Positions 48,116 through 56,775 of a DNA stretch of 64,000 nucleotides are shown here, one piece after another (the stretch's first letter is position 1; every line of letters begins with the position of its first letter). A program made the translations under genes and the position numbers. The stretch covers positions 248,001-312,000 of the forward strand of contig NZ_CP098252.1 in assembly GCF_027116575.1 (NCBI RefSeq). The letters run 5' to 3'. The stretch is from Oxalobacter aliiformigenes. GTDB taxonomy: Bacteria; Pseudomonadota; Gammaproteobacteria; Burkholderiales; Burkholderiaceae_D. The notes under the pieces were generated by a model that made no database searches, had not been told where the DNA came from, and saw only the letters and a program-made list of their open reading frames with translations.

Positions 48116-48143
48116 ACAGGGCCGGTATCATTGCCGGCCCTGT
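48116..48143 (+). terminator. First hairpin after the antiporter gene
   Basis: 10-bp stem (48116-48125 and 48134-48143) without a T tract, just behind the stop codon. Confidence 0.6.
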
Positions 48144-48160
48144 AGCGGATTTTCTGTAAT

Positions 48161-48199
48161 ATAAAAAGCGGCAACACTAAAAGTGTTGCCGCTTTTTAT
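48161..48199. terminator. Bidirectional terminator between antiporter and crp/fnr-family gene
   Basis: 18-bp perfect stem (48161-48178 and 48182-48199), AAA loop, with A and T runs at its ends. It serves both convergent genes. Confidence 0.93.
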
Positions 48200-48234
48200 T
48201 GTGACTGGAACGGGGAAATGGCCAATAAAAGAGA

Positions 48235-48843
48235 TCAGATTTTTCCCTGATTTTTGAGTCTGCTCAGGGTTTCCGGTGAAAGATTGAGATAGGATGCCAG
48301 TTCTTTTTTCGGCATCCGGTCAAACAGATCGGGGTGTTTGCGCAGGAAACGATGAACCCGACCGGGAGCGTCCAGCAAATGCAGGGAAATGGTATGTGAC
48401 ATGATACTGCTCATAATGCGCATGACTTCCATTTCGAAACGCTGTTTGAGAACGGGATGTGTTTCAATAAAGGCAACCCATTGCGGCATGGCGATCCGTG
48501 CAATTCGCGCTTTTGTGACCGTTATAACGCTGAATGGTGCAGCTTTGTTGAACTTCCATGAAGCATAAGTCGCTTCCATATATCTTTCGCTGGTAAAGCG
48601 CAAAATCATTTCCTTGGCATGCTGGTTGGCGACAGATCTTTTCAGGATACCATCCAGTACAAAAATGACCTCCAGGTCGCTGTCTCCCTGATGGGTCAGG
48701 CAGTCTCCTTTGGAATGGTCTGAAATATCAAGATGTGGTTCCAGTTCTGCCAATTCATTTTGGGACAATTCCTTCAATATGCAATTTTGAGAAAGCTGCA
48801 CACGAATAATATTTTTCTCAGGATGATTTGCTATTAAGGCCAT
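48235..48843 (-). CDS. Crp/Fnr-family transcriptional regulator
   Basis: A 202-residue regulator. It has an N-terminal cyclic-nucleotide-type beta-barrel (about 15-110; GDCLTHQGDSDLEVIFVLDG), a dimer helix, and a C-terminal winged helix with KKELASYLNLSPETLSRLK. The recognition helix carries E-T-L-S-R, the same E-x-x-S-R that lets Fnr read TTGA half-sites. Fnr's N-terminal cysteine cluster is missing, so it should not hold an Fnr-type 4Fe-4S centre; the signal is unknown. The gene lies between the antiporter and the CoA-transferase and has two TTGAC-N4-GTCAA boxes in the divergent promoter region. Confidence 0.9.
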   Translation of the reverse strand: MALIANHPEKNIIRVQLSQNCILKELSQNELAELEPHLDISDHSKGDCLTHQGDSDLEVIFVLDGILKRSVANQHAKEMILRFTSERYMEATYASWKFNKAAPFSVITVTKARIARIAMPQWVAFIETHPVLKQRFEMEVMRIMSSIMSHTISLHLLDAPGRVHRFLRKHPDLFDRMPKKELASYLNLSPETLSRLKNQGKI

Positions 48844-48894
48844 GAATTTTCTGCTTCAGTTTTGACGTAACGTGACTAAAACACTCGAAAATAA

Positions 48895-48908
48895 TTGACG
48901 AAAGTCAA
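48895..48908. promoter_or_regulatory. Crp/Fnr-type box, distal site
   Basis: Perfect palindrome TTGAC-GAAA-GTCAA. It is 52 bp from the regulator start and 39 bp (centre to centre) upstream of the second box. It could serve autoregulation or cooperate at the CoA-transferase promoter. Confidence 0.7.
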
Positions 48909-48933
48909 GAAGTTCTAGTTTGAATTTGGAAAC

Positions 48934-48947
48934 TTGACTGTGGTCAA
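48934..48947 (+). promoter_or_regulatory. Crp/Fnr-type box, class II site of the CoA-transferase promoter
   Basis: Perfect palindrome TTGAC-TGTG-GTCAA. A TATGAT -10 hexamer (48971-48976) puts the centre near -42 from the inferred start at about 48983. Confidence 0.75.
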
Positions 48948-48970
48948 GAATATATCAGGAGTTGAGAAGC

Positions 48971-48976
48971 TATGAT
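48971..48976 (+). promoter_or_regulatory. -10 element of the CoA-transferase promoter
   Basis: TATGAT (5/6 of consensus), placed as expected for activation from the box at 48934-48947. No -35 hexamer is visible, in keeping with an activator-dependent promoter. The leader would be about 175 bases. Confidence 0.6.
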
Positions 48977-49158
48977 AGATGTCAGCTTAAATATTTGACG
49001 GAAAATTGAAGAATGTTAGGGAAGTATCGTTTTTCCGCCAAATATTATAGTCATTTGGTTTTCATCCTGTGAGAGCTGGCCGTAACAGGAATCGGCTTCT
49101 ACAGGAAAGTTGTAGTTTACAGCGCACAATCAACCAATAACATTGGAGGAAGAGAAAT

Positions 49159-50433
49159 ATGGGTAGCAAAGCATTATCCGGAGTAAGAATTCTGGACATG
49201 ACCCACGTACAGGCGGGGCCGACCTCGTCCCAGCTGTTGGCATGGATGGGAGCGGACGTCATCAAGTTCGAAAATCCGACGGGCGACATCACACGTAAAC
49301 AGCTGCGTCACGATCCGAACAAGGACAGCTTGTACTTCACCATGTTGAACAGCAACAAGCGTTCGATCATTGCGAACATGAAGAGCAAGGCAGGCTGCGA
49401 AATTTTCGAAGAACTGCTGAGAAAATGCGACGTCATCATGGAAAACTTTGGACCTGGCGTGCTGGCAAGATTCGGCTACACCTGGGAAAAGATCCATGAA
49501 ATCAACCCGGCCATCATCTACGCTACCATCAAAGGCTTCGGTTCCTCCGGACCATACAGCGACTACAAGGCCTACGAACCGATCGCCCAGGCAATGGGTG
49601 GTTCCATGTCCACAACCGGTTTCCCGGAAAATCCGCCGACCATCACAGGTGCCCAGATTGGTGACACCGGTACCGGTCTGCACCTGGCCATCGGTATCTG
49701 CGCAGCCCTGTACCACAGAACCCACAACGGTGGAATCGGACAGGAAGTCGAAGCAGCCATGCAGGAATCCGTCATGAACCTGTGCCGCGTCAAATTCCGT
49801 GACCAGGGTCGTCTGATGGGAGGCAAAGCCGCATTGCCGGAATACAGCCGTCCGACCCTGGGACTGACCGCCGTACCTCGTGCAGGTAACGACTCCGGTG
49901 GTGGCCAGCTGGGTAACTGTATCCCATGTAAACCTTTCGGAACCAACGACTACGTCTACTTCATTGTCCAGGAAGCCAACTGGCCGGTAGTGGCAAGAGC
50001 CATTGGAGACGAAGCACTGGTAACAGACGAACGCTTTGCGACCCTGGCAGAACGTCGTAAAAACCAGAACGAACTGTGGAAAATGATCGCAGACTTTGCG
50101 AAGAACTACACCAAACGTGAATTCACCGCATTCTGCAACGAAAAGAACATCCCGTGCGGACCGGTTCTGTCCACAGAAGAAATCATGACAGACCCACACG
50201 TTGCACACCGTGAAATGATCGTCAAGGTAGAAGGCCATCCGCAAGGAGACTACTACACCGTTGGTATGCCGATCAAACTGTCGATGGGTAACGTAGACAA
50301 GATTCTGCCGGCACCGATGCTGGGTGAACACACGGAAGAAATCCTGAAAGAAGTTTGCGGATTCTCGGCAGAGAAGATTGCGGAACTGAAAGCGGGCGGA
50401 GCTTTCGACGTACCACCGAAGAAGAAAAAATAA
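49159..50433 (+). CDS. frc: Formyl-CoA:oxalate CoA-transferase (class III CoA-transferase)
   Basis: Moves CoA from formyl-CoA to oxalate, giving oxalyl-CoA for decarboxylation. 424 residues of the CaiB/BaiF family. The catalytic Asp169 sits in IGDTGTGLH, the same number as in characterised FRC. Gln18 in DMTHVQAGP and the glycine loop SGGGQ (247-250) also match. It differs from the classical O. formigenes Frc in several places (no Trp at the Trp48 site, shorter insert before the glycine loop) and looks nearer to E. coli YfdW there. A different CoA donor (acetyl- or succinyl-CoA) is possible. Strong GGAGGA site, high-expression codon use, own terminator. Confidence 0.82.
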   Translation: MGSKALSGVRILDMTHVQAGPTSSQLLAWMGADVIKFENPTGDITRKQLRHDPNKDSLYFTMLNSNKRSIIANMKSKAGCEIFEELLRKCDVIMENFGPGVLARFGYTWEKIHEINPAIIYATIKGFGSSGPYSDYKAYEPIAQAMGGSMSTTGFPENPPTITGAQIGDTGTGLHLAIGICAALYHRTHNGGIGQEVEAAMQESVMNLCRVKFRDQGRLMGGKAALPEYSRPTLGLTAVPRAGNDSGGGQLGNCIPCKPFGTNDYVYFIVQEANWPVVARAIGDEALVTDERFATLAERRKNQNELWKMIADFAKNYTKREFTAFCNEKNIPCGPVLSTEEIMTDPHVAHREMIVKVEGHPQGDYYTVGMPIKLSMGNVDKILPAPMLGEHTEEILKEVCGFSAEKIAELKAGGAFDVPPKKKK

Positions 50434-50478
50434 TGGTGAGTCAATTGTTTTAATGAAGTGATTCATTAACTTTTGCAG

Positions 50479-50510
50479 GATGGGTGGCTTTGTCCACCCA
50501 TCTTTTTTTT
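50479..50510 (+). terminator. Terminator of frc
   Basis: 9-bp stem (50479-50487 and 50494-50502), 6-base loop, eight T. Confidence 0.93.
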
Positions 50511-50526
50511 AGGCCGGGGTTTTTCC

Positions 50527-51456
50527 ATGCGTGTTGTCATTGTTGGTCAGAGGGATTTTGGCAAGGCTGTCCTTGAGGCATTTCATGCCCGGGGAGATGT
50601 CGTTGCCGGTGTTTTCATGGCACCGGAAAAAAATTCGCGTCCGGATACTCTGAAAACGGCTGTTCTGGAGAAAAATCTCCGGCTGTTTCAATTTGAAAAT
50701 CTTGCCTCGGAAGAAGCACTGACGGCTTTGAGAGAGTCGAATGCCGATATTGCCATAATGGCTTATGTCGTTCAGTTTGTGCCCCAGGAATTTGTACGGA
50801 TTCCGAAATGCGGGACGATCCAGTTCCATCCGTCTTTATTGCCGAAATATCGTGGTCCAAGTGCCATCAATTGGGCGATTGTCTGCGGAGAGCGGGAAAC
50901 GGGCGTTACTGTATTCAGGCCAACTGATATTATGGATGAGGGGCCTGTCATTCTCCAGAAAGCGGTGCCGATTCAACCGGATGATACGGCAGGGTCGTTG
51001 TATTACGATTGTTTGTTTCCAGTGGGTGTGCAGGCGATGCTTGAGGCCGCGGACAGGGTTGTTTCCGGCAATTATGTGGAGAAACCTCAGGATATCTTGC
51101 AGGGAAGCTATGAAAGCTGGCTGAAAGAACGGGAAGCCCGTATCAGCTGGAATAATCATGTCAATCAGGTCTATAACCTGATTCGGGGATGTAATCCAAA
51201 TCCCGGGGCATGGATCCGGTTTCAGGATGAAAAACTGGTCATTATGGAATGCCGGAAAAATCTTCATTGTTCTTTTCAGGATGTCAGGGGAAAGATCGGA
51301 ACCATAACGTCCATAGATGAAGAAAGTTTTTTTGTCGGCGTCCCGGGAGGGGAAATTCGTATTTTCGCTGTCAGGACGGAATCGAAAAAGAAAATGACTG
51401 CAAAAGAATGCGTGAAGAGATGGAAACTGGAAATCGGGATGAAATTTGGCGAGTAA
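50527..51456 (+). CDS. Formyltransferase-family protein (10-formyl-THF hydrolase-like)
   Basis: 309 residues with the two-domain Fmt-like layout. The N-terminal domain has QRDFGKAVLEAF and TIQFHPSLLPKYRGPSAINW, and the catalytic region ends with DEGPVILQK. It is closer to the hydrolase domain of 10-formyl-THF dehydrogenase (VVGQ start, HPSLLP.YRG.SAINW, RGCNPNPGAW) than to Met-tRNA formyltransferase. The usual Asn of N-x-H is Gln here. It probably handles formyl groups on folate. The gene lies 14 bp after the frc terminator and has its own AGGCCGGGG-like site. Confidence 0.8.
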   Translation: MRVVIVGQRDFGKAVLEAFHARGDVVAGVFMAPEKNSRPDTLKTAVLEKNLRLFQFENLASEEALTALRESNADIAIMAYVVQFVPQEFVRIPKCGTIQFHPSLLPKYRGPSAINWAIVCGERETGVTVFRPTDIMDEGPVILQKAVPIQPDDTAGSLYYDCLFPVGVQAMLEAADRVVSGNYVEKPQDILQGSYESWLKEREARISWNNHVNQVYNLIRGCNPNPGAWIRFQDEKLVIMECRKNLHCSFQDVRGKIGTITSIDEESFFVGVPGGEIRIFAVRTESKKKMTAKECVKRWKLEIGMKFGE

Positions 51457-51548
51457 AAGGCAAGTGCAGATAAGCTGCTTCAAGAGACTTTTTCATTTCC
51501 TCGGGAAATTTAACAATTTTCCGGATTTCATGTAATATTGCCGGATGT

Positions 51549-51640
51549 CCGAGGAGCGTTGCAACAAAATGGACGGATTCATCCTGTAGAGGGAACTCCG
51601 TTTTTGCCAGGCTCGGATTTTTATCAAAACGGCGCTCACG
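51549..51640 (+). ncRNA. S-adenosylhomocysteine (SAH) riboswitch upstream of ahcY
   Basis: The conserved parts stand in order: CCGAGGAGCGTTGCAAC (51549-51565), a variable hairpin, GCCAGGCTCGG (51606-51616), and AACGGCGCTCAC (51628-51639). P1 forms between CCGAG (51549-51553) and CTCGG (51612-51616). The pseudoknot pairs GAGCG (51554-51558) with CGCTC (51633-51637). SAH binding in this class exposes the ribosome-binding site and turns on SAH recycling; the AAGGAG of ahcY lies 26 bp downstream. Confidence 0.92.
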
Positions 51641-51677
51641 TTACTTTTTTCTATCAATTTCAGGAAAGGAGAGCGTG

Positions 51678-53090
51678 ATGAACGCTGTATCCAAGCAAGA
51701 ACAGGATTTTTGTATTGCCGACCCCGCTCTGACCGCATGGGGCAACAAGGAAATCAGAATTGCCGAAACCGAGATGCCGGGGCTGATGGCGATTCGTGAG
51801 GAATATTCCGCCAGCAAGCCGTTGAAGGGGGCACGAATCAGTGGTTCCCTCCATATGACAATCCAGACGGCTGTTCTGATCCAGACACTGGAAGCACTAG
51901 GCGCCCAGGTGCGCTGGGCTTCGTGCAATATTTATTCGACCCAGGATCATGCCGCTGCGGCAATTGCGGCCAATGGTACACCGGTATTCGCTTTCAAGGG
52001 CGAGTCACTGGATGATTACTGGGAATTCACTCACCGTATTTTCGAATGGCCCGATGGTGGTTATTCGAATATGATTCTGGACGATGGTGGAGACGCTACT
52101 TTATTGTTGCATCTCGGTAACCGCGCGGAACAGGATATGTCGGTTCTCGACAATCCTTCTTCGGAAGAGGAAGTTTGTCTTTTCAATGCCATCAAACGCC
52201 ATTTGAAAGAAGATTCCAGCTGGTATTCGAAACGTATCAGGGAAATCAAGGGCGTGACCGAAGAAACGACTACCGGTGTACATCGGTTGTACCAGATGCA
52301 TCAGGAAGGAAAGCTGAAATTTCCGGCTATCAACGTGAACGATTCCGTGACCAAATCAAAATTCGATAACCTGTACGGATGTCGTGAATCTCTGGTGGAC
52401 GGTATCAAGCGCGCTACCGATGTCATGATTGCCGGCAAAATTGCGGTTGTCTGCGGTTATGGTGATGTCGGCAAGGGATGTGCACAGGCTTTGCGGGCTT
52501 TGTCTGCTCAGGTATGGGTAACTGAGATCGATCCTATTTGCGCTCTTCAGGCCGCCATGGAAGGGTATCGTGTCGTTACCATGGAATTTGCGGCGGAACA
52601 GGCCGACATTTTCGTGACCTGTACCGGCAATTACCATGTCATTACACACGATCACATGATCAAGATGAAAGATCAGGCGATCGTGTGCAATATCGGTCAT
52701 TTTGACAATGAAATCGATGTCGCTTCAATGAAGCAATATGCATGGGAAAATATCAAGCCGCAGGTCGATCATATTATTCTGCCGAACGGTAACAGGATCA
52801 TCTTGCTGGCAGAAGGACGGCTGGTCAATCTGGGATGTGCCACCGGACATCCGTCGTATGTCATGAGTTCTTCTTTTGCCAATCAGACCATCGCACAGAT
52901 TGAGTTGTTCACTAATACGAGTGCTTATCCTCTTGGCGTGTATACCTTGCCGAAACATCTGGATGAAAAAGTCGCCCGCCTTCAGTTGAAGAAGCTCAAT
53001 GTCCAGTTGACAGAACTGACAGATGAACAGGCTGATTATATCGGAGTCAAGAAGGAAGGCCCCTATAAACCCGATCACTACCGGTATTGA
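51678..53090 (+). CDS. ahcY: S-adenosylhomocysteine hydrolase
   Basis: Splits SAH to homocysteine and adenosine, relieving inhibition of methyltransferases. 470 residues with the NAD-dependent family marks: [43 protein letters not shown], Rossmann [12 protein letters not shown], and the C-terminal [10 protein letters not shown] with the Lys-Tyr that reaches the partner subunit. The ATG follows AAAGGAG at good spacing; a GTG three bases earlier is also in frame. First gene of ahcY-membrane protein-metF under the SAH riboswitch. Confidence 0.96.
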   Translation: MNAVSKQEQDFCIADPALTAWGNKEIRIAETEMPGLMAIREEYSASKPLKGARISGSLHMTIQTAVLIQTLEALGAQVRWASCNIYSTQDHAAAAIAANGTPVFAFKGESLDDYWEFTHRIFEWPDGGYSNMILDDGGDATLLLHLGNRAEQDMSVLDNPSSEEEVCLFNAIKRHLKEDSSWYSKRIREIKGVTEETTTGVHRLYQMHQEGKLKFPAINVNDSVTKSKFDNLYGCRESLVDGIKRATDVMIAGKIAVVCGYGDVGKGCAQALRALSAQVWVTEIDPICALQAAMEGYRVVTMEFAAEQADIFVTCTGNYHVITHDHMIKMKDQAIVCNIGHFDNEIDVASMKQYAWENIKPQVDHIILPNGNRIILLAEGRLVNLGCATGHPSYVMSSSFANQTIAQIELFTNTSAYPLGVYTLPKHLDEKVARLQLKKLNVQLTELTDEQADYIGVKKEGPYKPDHYRY

Positions 53091-53218
53091 TGTATATCAG
53101 GGGAAGATACAGGATTCATTCTGTATCACTGCAGCCAGATGAATTTTCGTTATGATGTCGGTGTTGTCGACGTCTGTTGAAATTCGATCCGGTATGTCCG
53201 GTTCCAGTGGAGAAAATC

Positions 53219-53560
53219 ATGCGTATTTTAATCGTCTGGCTGATTAACACGGTTGCTTTGCTCGCCTTGCCGTATCTGATGACGTCAATCAGAATTTCGG
53301 GCTTCTGGACGGCGTTGATTGCAGCGCTGGTATTGGGCCTTGTCAATGCATTGATCAGGCCTGTACTGGTTTTGCTGACATTGCCGGTGACTCTTGTAAC
53401 ATTAGGGATTTTCATCTTGGTGATCAATGGCCTGTTGTTCTGGCTGGTTTCCAAAATGGTGGATGGTTTCTATGTCACGGGTTTCTGGGCTGCGGTTGGC
53501 GGGGCATTGTTATACAGTATTATCTCGTGGGCCTTGTCCACTTTGCTACTCAGGAATTAA
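53219..53560 (+). CDS. Phage holin family 4 (YvlD-like) membrane protein
   Basis: 113 residues, almost entirely hydrophobic, with four predicted membrane segments (about 3-20, 26-48, 54-78, 88-110). It matches the Phage_holin_4_2 family, whose bacterial members are not phage genes and often lie between ahcY and metF in Betaproteobacteria. The function is unknown. GGAG precedes the ATG at 53219; the metF start codon follows directly after its stop, so translation is probably coupled. Confidence 0.85.
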   Translation: MRILIVWLINTVALLALPYLMTSIRISGFWTALIAALVLGLVNALIRPVLVLLTLPVTLVTLGIFILVINGLLFWLVSKMVDGFYVTGFWAAVGGALLYSIISWALSTLLLRN

Positions 53561-54447
53561 ATGCCATCACAGAAAAGTTTCAGTATTGAAGTGTTTCCGC
53601 CTAAAACACCGGAGGCAATCAGTGAATTGCGTAAGACACGTGCACAGCTGGCTGAATTGTCACCCAAGTATTTTTCGATTACATTCGGTGCCGGTGGTTC
53701 GACACAACAGGGAACTCATAATATCGCTCTGGAAATACAAAACGAAGGATATGAGGCGGCTCCGCATATTACCTGTATCGGATCGACCAGAGAAAAGGTC
53801 CGTGAACGATTGAATGAATACCGGTCATGCGGAATCAGGCATATCGTTGCCTTGCGTGGTGATTTGCCAAGTTCATATGGCGTTCTGGGAGAATTCCATT
53901 ATGCCAATGAACTGGTTGAATTCATCCGTGCCGAAACGGGGGACTGGTTCCGGATCGATGTTGCCGCCTATCCCGAAATGCATCCGCAGGCAAAATCCAT
54001 GAATGACGATATCAATAATTTTGTCAGGAAAGTGGAAGCGGGGGCGGATGTCGCGGTTACCCAGTATTTTTACAATGCATCGGCCTATTTCCGGTTTATG
54101 GAGAATGTTCAGGCAGCGGGTGTTTCCATCCCTGTGATAGCCGGAATCATGCCGATAACCAACTATACCCAGTTGGCGCGTTTTTCCGACATGTGTGGCG
54201 CGGAAATTCCTCGCTGGATACGTCTTCGACTGGAAAGTTACGGAAATGATCTGGCTTCTATCCGTGCGTTCGGTCTTGATGTCGTTACCGAATTATGCGA
54301 GCAGTTGCTGGAAGGGGGGCTCCGGGATTGCATTTTTACAGTCTCAACAGAGCTGCCGCTACCAAGGAAATCTGGAAGCGTCTCAGGCTTCACGAAAGAC
54401 AGGAACGACCTGTTCCTGTCCTGGATAGGGAACTTGCCGGGGTATAA
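53561..54447 (+). CDS. metF: 5,10-methylenetetrahydrofolate reductase, frameshifted near the C-terminus
   Basis: FAD enzyme that makes 5-methyl-THF for MetH. The frame from 53561 matches MetF for about 252 residues: SIEVFPPKT, FGAGGSTQQ, ALRGDLPSSYG, VAAYPEMHPQ, DVAVTQYFYN. At a G6 run (54314-54319) it leaves the family. Adding one G restores the expected end (APGLHFYSLNRAAATKEIW then KRLRL) and a stop at 54445-54447, giving 295 residues (E. coli 296). Without correction the frame reads on into nusB to 54571. A homopolymer read error is likely. Confidence 0.9.
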
Positions 54448-54450
54448 AGA

Positions 54451-54484
54451 AAACGGTACCGCAATCAGACGGTACCGTTTTTTT
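54451..54484. terminator. Bidirectional terminator between metF and nusB
   Basis: 11-bp stem (54451-54461 and 54470-54480), 8-base loop, T run on the plus strand and A-rich start for the minus strand. Confidence 0.9.
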
Positions 54485-54489
54485 ATGGA

Positions 54490-54969
54490 CTATTTTTTGC
54501 GATCCGCTTCCACTTCTTCGGGACGTAATTTTGCCGCTATTTTGTCAAGTACGCCATTGACGAATTTATGACCGTCTATTCCGCCAAACGATTTGGTCAG
54601 TTCGACAGCTTCATTGATAACGACCCGGTAAGGTATTTCGATATGGTTGCCCAGTTCATAGGCACCGATAAGCAGAATGGCGTGTTCGACCGGTGACAAT
54701 TCATCCAGCGAACGATCGATGTGTGGCATGATTTCGGAACGCAGGGTTTCCGCTTGATGAATGGTGCCTGAAACAAGTGTGACAAAATGTTCCGTATCTG
54801 CCTTGTCGAACCCATGTGCCTGGCGAATGTGCTCGATAATGGCCGGTGCATCATCCTTGTTGAGCAACCATTCATAAAGTCCCTGTAACGCAAATTCTCT
54901 TGAACGGTGTCGGGGAGAACGGTTTTTGGATGGATTTGCATGTACAGATTTTGTTTTCATAGATTTCAA
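54490..54969 (-). CDS. nusB: Transcription antitermination factor NusB
   Basis: RNA-binding protein of the rRNA antitermination complex. 159 residues with [17 protein letters not shown] at the N-terminus and the C-terminal block [33 protein letters not shown] basic extension of about 18 residues precedes the domain. It lies behind ribH and ribBX on the same strand, a common arrangement. Confidence 0.95.
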   Translation of the reverse strand: MKSMKTKSVHANPSKNRSPRHRSREFALQGLYEWLLNKDDAPAIIEHIRQAHGFDKADTEHFVTLVSGTIHQAETLRSEIMPHIDRSLDELSPVEHAILLIGAYELGNHIEIPYRVVINEAVELTKSFGGIDGHKFVNGVLDKIAAKLRPEEVEADRKK

Positions 54970-54998
54970 ATGCAGGAAGTGATTCTGGTAGGTCTTGT

Positions 54999-55484
54999 TT
55001 ATTCATTTTCGGCAGCAGGCTCCAGTTCATCTATTGCAAGAACCAGATTGGCCATTTCAACGGCTACACGGGCAGCTTCGGTTCCTTTTTCGATCATTCG
55101 TGCCTCGGCCTGCTCATCCGTGTAGGTGGTCAGTACGGCATTGGCGATGGGCATGTCGAAATCGAGAGCGACCCGGGATATGCCTGCGGCAGATTCATTG
55201 GAGACCAGTTCGAAGTGGTAGGTTTCTCCCTTGATGACAGCGCCAACGGCAACCAGAGCGTCGAATTGCTGGGATTCCGCCATTTTTTGCAGGGCAACTG
55301 GTATTTCCAGTGCGCCAGGCACCGTCGCTACCAGAATATCTTCATTGGCGACACCAAGTCTTTTCAGTTCACCGAGGCAGGCATTCAACAGGCCTCGGCA
55401 GATTTCTTCATTAAAACGCGACTGGACAATACCGATCCTCAGATCCTGTCCCTGCAAATCCACTTCGAAAGTATTGACGCTCAT
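54999..55484 (-). CDS. ribH: 6,7-dimethyl-8-ribityllumazine synthase
   Basis: Penultimate riboflavin step, joining the RibD product with dihydroxybutanone phosphate. 161 residues with [41 protein letters not shown] (catalytic His) and the PIANAVLT segment. Second gene of ribBX-ribH-nusB, with 23 bp to ribBX. Confidence 0.95.
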   Translation of the reverse strand: MSVNTFEVDLQGQDLRIGIVQSRFNEEICRGLLNACLGELKRLGVANEDILVATVPGALEIPVALQKMAESQQFDALVAVGAVIKGETYHFELVSNESAAGISRVALDFDMPIANAVLTTYTDEQAEARMIEKGTEAARVAVEMANLVLAIDELEPAAENE

Positions 55485-55507
55485 AACCGTTCTCCCGATA
55501 TAAATAA

Positions 55508-56620
55508 TTAAAGATCCTGATTTTCCAGATAACCGACAATATCCAGATTGAAACCGGTCATGGAAGGCATTTTCCTGGGATTGGCAAGTAGTTGCATTTT
55601 TCCTACTCCAATGTCACACAGGATTTGCGCACCGATGCCATAGTTCCGCAAGGTTTGACTTGTCGCCGACAGGGTTTCATTTGTCTGTTTTTTGCCGATT
55701 GTATCGAATCTGGCAAGAAATTCTCCGGATTGTTCACCACAATTGAGCAAGACAACGATGCCCCTGTCACTTGCCTGTATTTTTTTCATGGCATCGGCAA
55801 GTCGCCAGGAATGGAATGTCGATTCTGTTTCGAGGAAATCGACGAGCGATACCGGTTGGTGAACTCTGACCAAGGTGATTTTGTCGGGCGTAATTGCGCC
55901 TTTTACCAGGGCAAGATGAACCGACTGACTCGGTTTGTCACGGTAGACGATAGCATGAAAAGGGCCAGCCAACGTGTTTATCGTATTTTCCGCGATTCGT
56001 TCCACAATACTTTCATGCCGGTTTCTGTAGCTGATCAAATCCGCTATCGTTCCGATTTTGATCTGGTGTTTTCCGGCAAATTCAAGCAATTCGGGAAGTC
56101 TGGCCATCGAACCGTCGTCATTCATGATTTCGCAAATGACCGATGCCGGTGTCAAACCGGCGAGTGCCGCCAGATCACAGCCTGCTTCGGTATGGCCCGC
56201 CCGTCTTAGTACTCCTCCCTGTTTGGCGGTGATCGGGAAAATATGGCCAGGCTGGACGATATCATCCGGCTTTGCGTTTTTTGCAACGGCAACCTGAATG
56301 GTTCGTGCCCTGTCGAAAGCGGAAATACCTGTTGTGACGCCTTCCGCTGCTTCAATCGATGTTGTGAAAGCTGTATTGAAAGAACTTCGGTTTTCACGGG
56401 CCATGGGGGAAAGACCGAGCTGGTCGCAACGTTCTTTCGTCAAGGTCAGACAAACAAGTCCACGGGCATATTTGGTCATGAAGTTGATGGTTTCCGGTGT
56501 AACAAAATCGGCAGCGATCATGAGATCGCCTTCGTTTTCACGGTCTTCGTCATCAACCAGAATGACCATGCGGCCGGCGCGCAGCTCGTCAATAATCTCT
56601 TGTGTGGAAGAAATAGACAT
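55508..56620 (-). CDS. ribB: 3,4-dihydroxy-2-butanone 4-phosphate synthase with degenerate GTP cyclohydrolase II domain (RibBX)
   Basis: 370 residues. The N-terminal RibB domain (1-200) is intact: [29 protein letters not shown], and [17 protein letters not shown]. The C-terminal part (about 205-365) has the GTP cyclohydrolase II fold order but lacks the zinc cysteines; the region that should read C-x-T-G-D-x-F-x-S-x-R-C-D-C is instead [16 protein letters not shown]. It therefore should make dihydroxybutanone phosphate but not cyclise GTP, and a separate ribA is expected elsewhere. First gene of the set; no FMN riboswitch is visible upstream. Confidence 0.92.
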   Translation of the reverse strand: MSISSTQEIIDELRAGRMVILVDDEDRENEGDLMIAADFVTPETINFMTKYARGLVCLTLTKERCDQLGLSPMARENRSSFNTAFTTSIEAAEGVTTGISAFDRARTIQVAVAKNAKPDDIVQPGHIFPITAKQGGVLRRAGHTEAGCDLAALAGLTPASVICEIMNDDGSMARLPELLEFAGKHQIKIGTIADLISYRNRHESIVERIAENTINTLAGPFHAIVYRDKPSQSVHLALVKGAITPDKITLVRVHQPVSLVDFLETESTFHSWRLADAMKKIQASDRGIVVLLNCGEQSGEFLARFDTIGKKQTNETLSATSQTLRNYGIGAQILCDIGVGKMQLLANPRKMPSMTGFNLDIVGYLENQDL

Positions 56621-56775
56621 AACGGAATTCCTTTGGAATCTGCTATTTTAAAGGAAACTGCCTGAAAGGAGCATATTATCAATATTGTGCCCGGGAAAAG
56701 AATCAGTGAAGGCTGTCGGGAATTCCATCGTGAAATCTTTTCATACTGATTTCACGATGGTTGGAAGATAAAAGA

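Noticed and set aside
53087..53100. TTGAT-GTAT-ATCAG, FNR-like sequence at the end of ahcY
   Set aside because: One mismatch, overlaps the ahcY stop codon, and no promoter element lies at the right distance; likely chance.
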